Positions 5,771 through 10,891 of a stretch of DNA of 10,891 nt are shown here, piece after piece. Position 1 is the stretch's first letter. Each line of letters starts with the position of its first letter. Origin of the DNA: Betaproteobacteria bacterium. GTDB lineage: Bacteria; Pseudomonadota; Gammaproteobacteria; Burkholderiales; Burkholderiaceae_C. Location of the stretch: assembly GCA_005882155.1 (NCBI GenBank), contig VBCQ01000324.1:1-10891 (forward strand), in the 5' to 3' direction. The notes under the pieces were generated by a model. That model saw nothing but the letters and a program-made list of their open reading frames with translations. It did no database searches and was not told the DNA's origin. Position numbers and translations under genes: made by a program.

Positions 5771-6613
5771 TTACGCCGAGCGCTGTTCGAGCAGATAGTT
5801 GGCACCGTCGTACTGGCCGAGCACGTCGACCAAGTACGGCAAGACGGTAAGCAGTTGCTCGTGCAGCGTGAACGGCGGGTTGATGATGAACACGCCGCTG
5901 CCGGCCAGACCGAAGCCTTGCGAGTCGGGCTCCTGCACCGTCAACCGCGCATGCAGCCAAGCTTTCGGCGCGAGCGACTCGAGGCGGCGCGGCAGCTGCG
6001 CTGCTTCGAGCTTTTGCACTTGCGGATACCAGACCATGTAGACGCCTTCGGCGAAGCGCTCGAGCGCGTCGCGCAGCGTCGCGATCACGCGGCCGTAATC
6101 GCCGTGGCCTTCGTAGCTCGGGTCCATCAGCACGACGGCCCGGCGCGACGACGGTGGCAGCTGGCTCTTCAGTCCATCGAAGCCGTCGGCGTTCTTCACC
6201 TCGGCGCCTTTGACGCTGCCCAGATACGACTCGAGGATGCGGTGGTCGGTCGGATGCAGCTCGAACAGCCGCAGCTGATCTTGCGCGCGCAACACCATCT
6301 ACGCGAACGCCGGCGAGCCGGGGTACTGCTCGAGCGAGCCTTGCGGGTTGAAGCGGCGAACCAGATCGACATAGTCGGCAACCGCCTCGGGCAGGTCGTC
6401 GCGCGTCCACAGCCGGCCGATGCCCTGCTCGAATTCGCCCTTCTTCTGCGCGTAGCGGCCTTCGAGCGAATAGCCGCCGGCACCGGCATGCGTGTCGACA
6501 AGCCGATACGACTTGTCCTTCTTGTTCATGTAGCGCAGCAGCAGCGTCAGCACGGTGTGCTTGAGCACATCGGCGTGGTTGCCCGCGTGAAAGGCGTGTC
6601 GGTAGGCGAGCAT
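5771..6613 (-). pseudogene. rlmJ: rlmJ, 23S rRNA (adenine-2030-N6)-methyltransferase, interrupted by an in-frame amber codon
   Basis: Apart from one TAG (6301-6299), this frame encodes a complete RlmJ of 280 codons, the same length as E. coli RlmJ. The N-terminal part has MLAYRHAFHAGNHADVLKH, including the conserved Tyr4, His6 and Lys18, and the SAM-binding DTHAGAG. The break falls at codon 105, after YPGSPAFA. The frame resumes at once with MVLRAQDQLRLFELHPTDH and keeps the N6-adenine methyltransferase motif as D164-P-S-Y, in place of the usual DPPY. The enzyme methylates A2030 of 23S rRNA. One C-to-T change from CAG would explain the stop. Both halves look otherwise intact, so the lesion is recent, a sequencing error, or tolerated through restart at the ATG that directly follows. 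The gene starts 31 bp after the MOSC gene without an evident Shine-Dalgarno. Confidence 0.85.
6296..6301 (-). other. TAG-ATG junction within rlmJ
   Basis: The in-frame amber codon (6301-6299) is followed without a gap by ATG (6298-6296) in the same frame. A ribosome ending at TAG could restart here and make a 175-residue C-terminal piece carrying the DPSY catalytic motif, beside the 104-residue N-terminal piece carrying the SAM motif. No Shine-Dalgarno is seen upstream of the ATG. Confidence 0.9.
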
Positions 6614-6644
6614 GGTGTGGACTGTGGGGGCAGTTTGATGGCCG

Positions 6645-7226
6645 CTACAACTTCGCGCGGCTCATCTTCGATTTGAACAGCTCGGTGATGCCGACTTCGC
6701 GCGGGCCGGGAATCAGCTCGAAGGCTTCGCCGGCGCGCAGGCTGCCCGGCTTGCGCACCGCGAGGTAGAAGCCGCACCACGCGTTAGCGGCCATCAGCTT
6801 GGCGGCCTGGTTGAAGCCCATCGCCGCGTTGAACTTGAAGCACGGAAAGCGCGGCTCGCTGACGGCGAGCTCGCAATCGGCGAAGCGCAGCCTGTCGCCG
6901 ACCCAGACCTGGGTTTCGAGCAGGCCCGACAAGGTCAGGTTCTCCCCCATGAAGCCACTCGGCAGCGGCTCGTCCCACAGAGACACCTTGGCTTGCGCAC
7001 GCACGGTTTGCCAGAACGGATAGTGCTCGACCGGGTAGGCGTAGACCGCCTTGCTCAAGCCGCCGTGCACCGACAAGTCGGCCTGCTCGTCACCGGCGAG
7101 TCCGAGCGCTCGCACGCCGACCGGGCCGCTGACGCTGCGCTTGCCGATGGCCGTCATCACGGCGCGGCCGTTGATCTCCATCTCTCGAGCGAGAGCGACG
7201 TTGATGCTTTCCACGCTGCGCGACAT
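6645..7226 (-). CDS. MOSC domain-containing protein (YiiM-like)
   Basis: A 193-residue protein of the MOSC fold, the C-terminal domain of molybdenum-cofactor sulfurases, found in YiiM and YcbX-type proteins that bind or pass on Moco or act in N-hydroxylated base reduction. Visible motifs are LAGDEQADLSVHGGLSKAVYAYPVEHY (residues 43-69), GFMGENLTLSG (91-101) and the conserved cysteine C129 in SEPRFPCFKF. I start at 7226 because homologues begin close to this point. The frame is open to 7307, but that start would overlap modC by 50 bases. A 15-base palindrome lies one base before the ATG, and no Shine-Dalgarno is visible. Its place 31 bp after modC in the same orientation supports a role linked to molybdenum. 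The exact reaction is not known. Confidence 0.83.
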   Translation of the reverse strand: MSRSVESINVALAREMEINGRAVMTAIGKRSVSGPVGVRALGLAGDEQADLSVHGGLSKAVYAYPVEHYPFWQTVRAQAKVSLWDEPLPSGFMGENLTLSGLLETQVWVGDRLRFADCELAVSEPRFPCFKFNAAMGFNQAAKLMAANAWCGFYLAVRKPGSLRAGEAFELIPGPREVGITELFKSKMSRAKL

Positions 7227-7227
7227 G

Positions 7228-7242
7228 CCGCGATCATCGCGG
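7228..7242 (-). repeat. 15-base palindrome abutting the MOSC start codon
   Basis: CCGCGAT and ATCGCGG are perfect inverted arms around one central base, one base upstream of the ATG. As RNA it would form a six-pair hairpin with a three-base loop exactly where a Shine-Dalgarno is expected. It could be a protein operator or a translational control hairpin between modC and the MOSC gene. Confidence 0.5.
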
Positions 7243-7257
7243 AAATGCGGCAAGGTG

Positions 7258-8376
7258 CTAAGCACCCGTCTCGGTGAACTGGGCTGTCGAACGGCCTTCG
7301 ACCGCAACCGCCTTGAAGCTCGCGACCACCGGCTGGCCCGCGGCGAGGCCGAGCTGGTGCACCGATCGGCGCGTCACCAGCGCCCACAGCGTCTCGCCGG
7401 CAGGCGCGGCGCCGGCGTGCAGCGTCAGCTCGACGGCGCTGTACGGGCCGTCGCGGTCGAGCACGCGCGTCACCGTGCCGCTGAGTTGATTGCTCGCGCT
7501 CGACGCCAGCACCTCGCGCTGCAGCGCGACGTCGCGCGCACGGATGCGCAGCCGCACCGCAGCGCCGATCGGTAGCGCAAGCTGCGGCACGGTGATGCGC
7601 TGACCCGCCACATCGACGCGCGTGAGCTGCCAGTCGGCGAGCTGCTCGGCGACATGGCCGGCGAGCACGCTGCCGGCCTCGAAGCGGCCGACCAGCGGCT
7701 GCAGGCTCAGGTCGCTCAAGATCGCGAGCGTCGGCCCGGCCGCGACGGTGCGGCCTTCGCTCATCACGACGACATGGTCCGCCAAGCGCAGCACCTCGTC
7801 GATCTGGTGCGTGACGTAAAGCAGCGGCAGCCCGTAGCGCTGCGGCAGCTCGGCCAGGTAGCCGAGCAGCTCGTGGCGGCGCGGCGGGTCGAGCGACGCG
7901 AGCGGCTCATCCATCAGCAAGGCGCGCGGCCGGCACAGCAGCGCGCGGCCGATCGCCACGCGCTGGCGCTCGCCGCCCGACAGCGTGTGCGGCCGGCGCG
8001 CGAGCAGCGGCGCGATGCCGAGCAGGTTCACGACGTCGTCGAACTCCGGCCCGTCGTGGCGCGGCGCGAGCTGCGCGCCGTAGCGCAGATTGCCGCGCAC
8101 GCTCAAGTGCGGAAACAGGCGTCCTTCCTGGAACACGACGCCGAACTCGCGCCGATGCGGCGGCACGTCGATGCGCCGCGCGGCGTCGAAGAGCGGCCGG
8201 CCGGCGACATGGATGTGGCCGCTCGCCGGCCGCAGCAAGCCGGCAATCGCATGCAGCAGTGTCGACTTGCCGCCGCCGCTGCGCCCGATGACGGCGGTCA
8301 CGCCGTGCGCCGGCAACGCGAGCTGCGCTTGCACGCTGAGCGTGCGGCGCTCGATGCGCAGGTCGATGTCGATCAC
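7258..8376 (-). CDS. modC: ModC, molybdate-type ABC transporter ATPase
   Basis: A 372-residue ATPase that drives oxyanion import on the cytoplasmic face of the membrane. All ABC elements are present: Walker A GRSGGGKST (residues 31-39), Q-loop VFQEGRLFPHL (Q83), signature LSGGERQRVAIGRALL (132-147), Walker B ALLMDEPLASLD (E157) and the switch histidine in YVTHQ (H190). Residues about 293-360 form the C-terminal TOBE/Mop-like domain typical of ModC, which can bind molybdate and slow transport when the cell is replete. The length is near that of E. coli ModC. I start at GTG 8376-8374, which overlaps the modB stop as GTGA and gives the expected N-terminus (IDIDLRIERRTLSVQAQLAL). The frame is open further upstream, but that part is antiphase to modB. 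The 4-base overlap implies coupled translation. Confidence 0.92.
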   Translation of the reverse strand: MIDIDLRIERRTLSVQAQLALPAHGVTAVIGRSGGGKSTLLHAIAGLLRPASGHIHVAGRPLFDAARRIDVPPHRREFGVVFQEGRLFPHLSVRGNLRYGAQLAPRHDGPEFDDVVNLLGIAPLLARRPHTLSGGERQRVAIGRALLCRPRALLMDEPLASLDPPRRHELLGYLAELPQRYGLPLLYVTHQIDEVLRLADHVVVMSEGRTVAAGPTLAILSDLSLQPLVGRFEAGSVLAGHVAEQLADWQLTRVDVAGQRITVPQLALPIGAAVRLRIRARDVALQREVLASSASNQLSGTVTRVLDRDGPYSAVELTLHAGAAPAGETLWALVTRRSVHQLGLAAGQPVVASFKAVAVEGRSTAQFTETGA

Positions 8377-9062
8377 GCCGCTTGCCCGAGCCAACGCTGC
8401 ACGCGGCGGTGGCACCACTGGGCCACGCCGAGCGCGGCCACCGCGAGCACCACCGACCAGCCGACCAGGCGCACCGCCGCGGTGTCGCCGCCGGGCTGCT
8501 GCAGCGCGCTGTAGATCGCCAGCGGCAGCGTTTGCGTCTGGCCGGGGACGTTGGAGACGAAGGTGATCGTCGCGCCGAATTCGCCGAGCGACGCAGCAAA
8601 GCCGAGCACCGCGCCCGACAGCAGGCCCGGCGCCATCAGCGGCAGCGTGATCGTCGCGAACACCCGCGCGCGACTCGCGCCGAGTGTGCGCGCGGCCGCT
8701 TCGAGCCCGAGGTCGACGGCTTCGAGCGCCTGGCGGATCGCCCGCACCATCAACGGCAGCGCCATCACCGCGGCGGCGAGCACCGCGCCGCGAAAGGTGA
8801 AGACGAATTGCAGCCCGAAGACATCGTGCAGCCAGCGCCCGAGCGGGCCCTGGCGCCCGAAAGTGACGAGCAGCGCGTAGCCGATGACCACCGGCGGCAG
8901 CACCAACGGCAGGTTGACGATCGCTTCGAGAATCGTCTTGCCATGAAAGCGCGGGCGACCCAGCGCCCACGCGAAGAGCAGCGCGAGCGGCATCGCCAGC
9001 AGCACCGCGGCGAGCGCGACCTGCAGGCTCAGCGACAGCGCCTCGCGCTCGATCTCGAGCAT
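8373..9062 (-). CDS. modB: ModB, molybdate-type ABC transporter permease
   Basis: A 229-residue inner-membrane permease with about five membrane helices: near residues 14-35, 46-68, 86-107, around 145-165, and 198-217. The cytoplasmic EAA loop, which docks on the ATPase, is clear: LEAAARTLGASRARVFATITLPLMAPGLLSG (120-150), with the fixed Gly128. LPLVLPPVVIGYALL and SLGEFGATITFVSNVPGQTQTLPLAIY are ModB/CysT-family signatures, and the length matches E. coli ModB. The ATG at 9062 begins two bases after the stop of the binding-protein gene, and the stop overlaps modC, so the three are one translational unit. The frame is open upstream to 9377, but that part overlaps the binding-protein gene in another frame and has no permease features. 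The passenger is probably molybdate or tungstate. Confidence 0.92.
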   Translation of the reverse strand: MLEIEREALSLSLQVALAAVLLAMPLALLFAWALGRPRFHGKTILEAIVNLPLVLPPVVIGYALLVTFGRQGPLGRWLHDVFGLQFVFTFRGAVLAAAVMALPLMVRAIRQALEAVDLGLEAAARTLGASRARVFATITLPLMAPGLLSGAVLGFAASLGEFGATITFVSNVPGQTQTLPLAIYSALQQPGGDTAAVRLVGWSVVLAVAALGVAQWCHRRVQRWLGQAA

Positions 9063-9064
9063 GC

Positions 9065-9856
9065 TCAGGATTTCGCGGCGCGGTAGGCGCGCAGCGAGGC
9101 GAGCACACGGCGTCCGTGCGGGCCGGTGATCCAGTCGGCGAACAGCGTGCCGCCCGGGTGCTTGGCGTGGAACGACCGCATCACGCGAACGTCGACCGCC
9201 ATCCGCGGGTCGCCGGCGACGAGCACGCCATAGCCTTTGCCGGCGCCGGCTGCCGCCCAGACGCCGCGCTCGACCAGCGTGCAGGCCTTGGCTGCACGCG
9301 CCTGCGCCAGCAGCGAGCTGCCGGGCGTGGCGGCGGTGTACCAAGGCGCGGCGGGCGCGACTTTCGCCGAGCGCCACAGCGCCTGTTCGGCGAGATGGGT
9401 GCCCGAGCCGTCGGCCAGCGTGATGAACGGCGCTTGCGCCTGCGCGAGGCGCGCCAACGCGAGGCTGGCATCGCTTTCGGCGGCCAGCGCTTTGGCCAGC
9501 GCCGTCGGTCCGGTCAGCACGAAGTCGGTCGAAGCGAAAGGCCGGACGTCGTGGATCAGGCCTTGCTGGGCGAGATCGGCTTCGACCTGCGGCGCGTTGG
9601 CGAGCGCCACGTCGTGCTCGCCGCGTGCCAGTGCCGCGAGCAGCGTGCTGGCCGGGCCGCGCAGCAGCTGAATTGCGACGCCGGTGTCGCGCCCGAATCC
9701 GCGCTGCAGCGCGGCGGCGAGGCCCGAATCGACGAGCGCGTCATCCGCCGCGAAGCGCAGCGGGTCGGCGAGCGACGCGCGCTGCGCGGCCCACACCACG
9801 CCGGGCGAAACGGCTGCGGCCCACAGGCCCATCAAGGCGCGACGACGCGAATTCAT
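9065..9856 (-). CDS. TupA-like periplasmic binding protein of the Mod transporter
   Basis: A 263-residue exported solute-binding protein. The N-terminus NSRRRALMGLWAAAVSPGVVWA is a signal with a twin-arginine-like start, with cleavage likely after A23 or A24. It is not a typical ModA. Instead it lines up with tungstate-binding TupA proteins: DSGL (43-46), FITLADGSGTHLAE (144-157), PWYTAATPG (171-179), ACTLVERGVW (191-200) and FADWITGPHGRRVL (239-252). TupA proteins usually carry TTTST before DSGL and RGDDSGTH later. Here these read ADDALVDSGL and LADGSGTH, so the threonine/serine cluster and the arginine expected to bind the oxyanion are missing. The ligand may therefore differ, or binding may be weak. 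The gene leads the operon with modB and modC. No good Shine-Dalgarno is seen before the ATG. Confidence 0.82.
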   Translation of the reverse strand: MNSRRRALMGLWAAAVSPGVVWAAQRASLADPLRFAADDALVDSGLAAALQRGFGRDTGVAIQLLRGPASTLLAALARGEHDVALANAPQVEADLAQQGLIHDVRPFASTDFVLTGPTALAKALAAESDASLALARLAQAQAPFITLADGSGTHLAEQALWRSAKVAPAAPWYTAATPGSSLLAQARAAKACTLVERGVWAAAGAGKGYGVLVAGDPRMAVDVRVMRSFHAKHPGGTLFADWITGPHGRRVLASLRAYRAAKS

Positions 9857-9982
9857 GCGGCGGCATCTTAGAACCTATCACTCAGCGGGCACCGCTTTTG
9901 CCAAAGCTCGAGCAGGCGACCTGTGGGTTCATCGCGTGTGCATAAAGTCATACCGAAATCGCATGACCCCCCGAAAACCGGT

Positions 9983-10061
9983 GGTTACGGCGCAATTACA
10001 CTGGCGCGACAATTTCTCACCCATGGTGCACCCCGTCCGATCCGGCGGCAGCGCCGTAACC
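9983..10061. repeat. Perfect 11-bp inverted repeat, GGTTACGGCGC / GCGCCGTAACC
   Basis: Arms at 9983-9993 and 10051-10061 are exact reverse complements separated by 57 bases. The right arm overlaps the first unit of the 10-bp tandem repeat. The spacing is too long for a simple operator but fits two sites for one regulator, possibly with looping. Confidence 0.6.
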
Positions 10062-10072
10062 GGCCGTAATCG
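10053..10072. repeat. Tandem 10-bp repeat, candidate regulator sites
   Basis: GCCGTAACCG (10053-10062) is followed directly by GCCGTAATCG (10063-10072), nine of ten bases identical. The period is close to one helical turn, so two bound proteins would sit on the same DNA face. A third, inverted copy is at 9983-9991. Confidence 0.55.
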
Positions 10073-10196
10073 GCATCCCGATCGCGGTGCGGCCTCTGCC
10101 AGCGGCATTGGGCAAGTCCTGCTGAGCGCCCCTTCGCGCGGCGCGCATGCAAGCCTTTCCCAATTCCGCTTTTTGACTTTAATGATTGGAAATGCC

Positions 10197-10891
10197 ATGA
10201 ACCGCCCCGTGCTCGAAGGGTTGCGTCTGAACACGCCTGCGTATGTCCGCCATTCACGCCTCGTCGATTGGGTGGCTGAGACGGCGGCCTTGACCGAAGC
10301 CAAGGATGTCTACTGGTGTGACGGCAGCACCGCGGAGTACGACCGGCTGTGCGCCCAGCTCGTCGCCATCGGCACCTTCAAGAAGCTCAACCCCGAGCTG
10401 CGGCCGAACAGCTACCTGGCCTGCAGCAGCCCGAGCGACGTGGCCCGGGTCGAAGACCTCACCTTCATCTGCAGTGAAAAGAAGGAAGACGCCGGCCCGA
10501 CGAACAACTGGATGGAGCCGGCGGAAATGCGGCAACTTCTGCAAACCGGCCGGCCCGACGGAACACCGGCGCTGTTCCGCGGCGCGATGCGTGGTCGCAC
10601 GCTGTACGTCGTGCCGTTCAGCATGGGGCCGCTCGGCTCGCCGATCGCCCACATCGGTGTCGAGCTGACCGACAGCCCGTATGTGGCGGTCAACATGAAG
10701 ATCATGACCCGCATGGGCCGCCAGGTACTCGACGTGCTCGGCGCCGACGGCGAGTTCGTGCCCTGCGTGCACAGCGTCGGCGCCCCGCTCGAAGCCGGCC
10801 AGAAAGACGTCGCCTGGCCGTGCAACCCGACCAAGTACATCGTCCATTACCCCGAGACGCGCGAGATCTGGAGCTACGGCTCGGGCTACGG
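10197..10891 (+). CDS. pckG: GTP-dependent phosphoenolpyruvate carboxykinase, N-terminal part (runs off the right edge)
   Basis: The first 231 codons of a roughly 600-residue cytoplasmic enzyme that turns oxaloacetate and GTP into PEP, GDP and CO2, the entry step of gluconeogenesis. The GTP-class signature series is clear: VYWCDGSTAEYDRL, SSPSDVARVEDLTFICS, EDAGPTNNWMEPAEMR, MRGRTLYVVPFSMGPLGSP, HIGVELTDSPYVAVNMKIMTRMG, FVPCVHSVGAPL and, at the edge, EIWSYGSGYG. The arginine of DVARVE matches the substrate-binding Arg87 of mammalian PCK1. The Mn-site residues and the kinase P-loop lie beyond the window. The start is the ATG at 10197, giving a normal N-terminus; no strong Shine-Dalgarno precedes it. 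It is divergent from the mod operon across a 340-bp gap. Confidence 0.95.
   Translation, partial: MNRPVLEGLRLNTPAYVRHSRLVDWVAETAALTEAKDVYWCDGSTAEYDRLCAQLVAIGTFKKLNPELRPNSYLACSSPSDVARVEDLTFICSEKKEDAGPTNNWMEPAEMRQLLQTGRPDGTPALFRGAMRGRTLYVVPFSMGPLGSPIAHIGVELTDSPYVAVNMKIMTRMGRQVLDVLGADGEFVPCVHSVGAPLEAGQKDVAWPCNPTKYIVHYPETREIWSYGSGY

Larger units (their letters stand above)
9857..10196. promoter_or_regulatory. Divergent intergenic region between the mod operon and pckG
   Basis: This 340-bp region has no convincing gene. It must hold promoters for the leftward mod operon and for pckG. On the minus strand TTGGCA (9904-9899) is a possible -35 for the mod operon, but no good -10 follows. Near pckG, TTTAAT (10178-10183) is a good -10 candidate with a poor -35, and would leave a very short leader. 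Three copies of a GCCGTAAYCG motif occupy 9983-10072 and are described separately. I see no ModE-type palindrome and no Moco-riboswitch-like structure, though the latter cannot be excluded by eye. Confidence 0.5.

Noticed and set aside
4232..6676. A very long open frame on the plus strand (814 codons) antisense to four genes
   Set aside because: It runs opposite the CoA-transferase, lipoprotein, rlmJ and the end of the MOSC gene, all of which show family motifs or clear coding features. Its translation is rich in arginine, alanine and glutamate with no recognisable motif, as expected for an antisense frame in GC-rich DNA.
7227..7307. Longer start for the MOSC gene
   Set aside because: It would overlap the 3' end of modC by 50 bases, and the added 27 residues do not look like the start of MOSC proteins.
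9884..9900. Small hairpin followed by TTTT on the plus strand, terminator-like
   Set aside because: Only five base pairs, and no plus-strand gene ends before it.
9929..10303. A 124-codon minus-strand frame across the mod-pckG gap
   Set aside because: It overlaps the start of pckG on the other strand, has no known motif, no plausible ribosome binding site and shadow-like composition.

Overview
The window is chromosomal DNA from a high-GC betaproteobacterium. The order Burkholderiales, perhaps near the Rubrivivax/Leptothrix/Comamonadaceae group, is an inference from base composition, a GTP-type PEP carboxykinase, a tandem Hsp20 pair and the gene content. Nothing looks phage- or transposon-derived. 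I found no CRISPR array, no rRNA or tRNA and no insertion sequence.

Layout from left to right. Positions 1-138 (-) hold the first 46 codons of an MFS transporter. It is joined by a TTGA stop/start overlap to an exported metal-dependent amidohydrolase (135-1412, -). An XRE-type regulator is divergent to these (1538-2287, +) and converges on two small heat-shock protein genes (2306-2695 and 2726-3187, -). Upstream of the Hsp20 pair are a sigma-32-like promoter and a leader that can fold over the ribosome binding site. Next on the minus strand come a family III CoA-transferase (3337-4542) and a cysteine-rich lipoprotein of unknown function with ankyrin-like repeats (4577-5668). A full-length rlmJ reading frame (5771-6613) is cut by one in-frame amber codon. 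It is followed by a MOSC-domain protein (6645-7226) and a tightly packed oxyanion ABC importer: modC (7258-8376), modB (8373-9062) and a TupA-like binding protein (9065-9856). A 340-bp divergent intergenic region separates this importer from the 5' part of pckG (10197 to the right edge, +).

The strongest functional unit is the minus-strand run binding protein - modB - modC - MOSC. It looks like a molybdate/tungstate uptake operon followed by a protein of the molybdenum-cofactor-associated MOSC fold, with rlmJ 31 bp further downstream. The permease and ATPase are Mod-like, but the binding protein is related to TupA and appears to have lost residues expected to hold the oxyanion. The Hsp20 pair is a classic heat-inducible unit with possible transcriptional and translational control. 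pckG is a gluconeogenic enzyme gene.

I do not see a wholly new system. The points most worth following up are the rlmJ amber codon, the odd ligand pocket of the binding protein, the candidate RNA thermometer, and a three-copy 10-bp motif between the mod operon and pckG.
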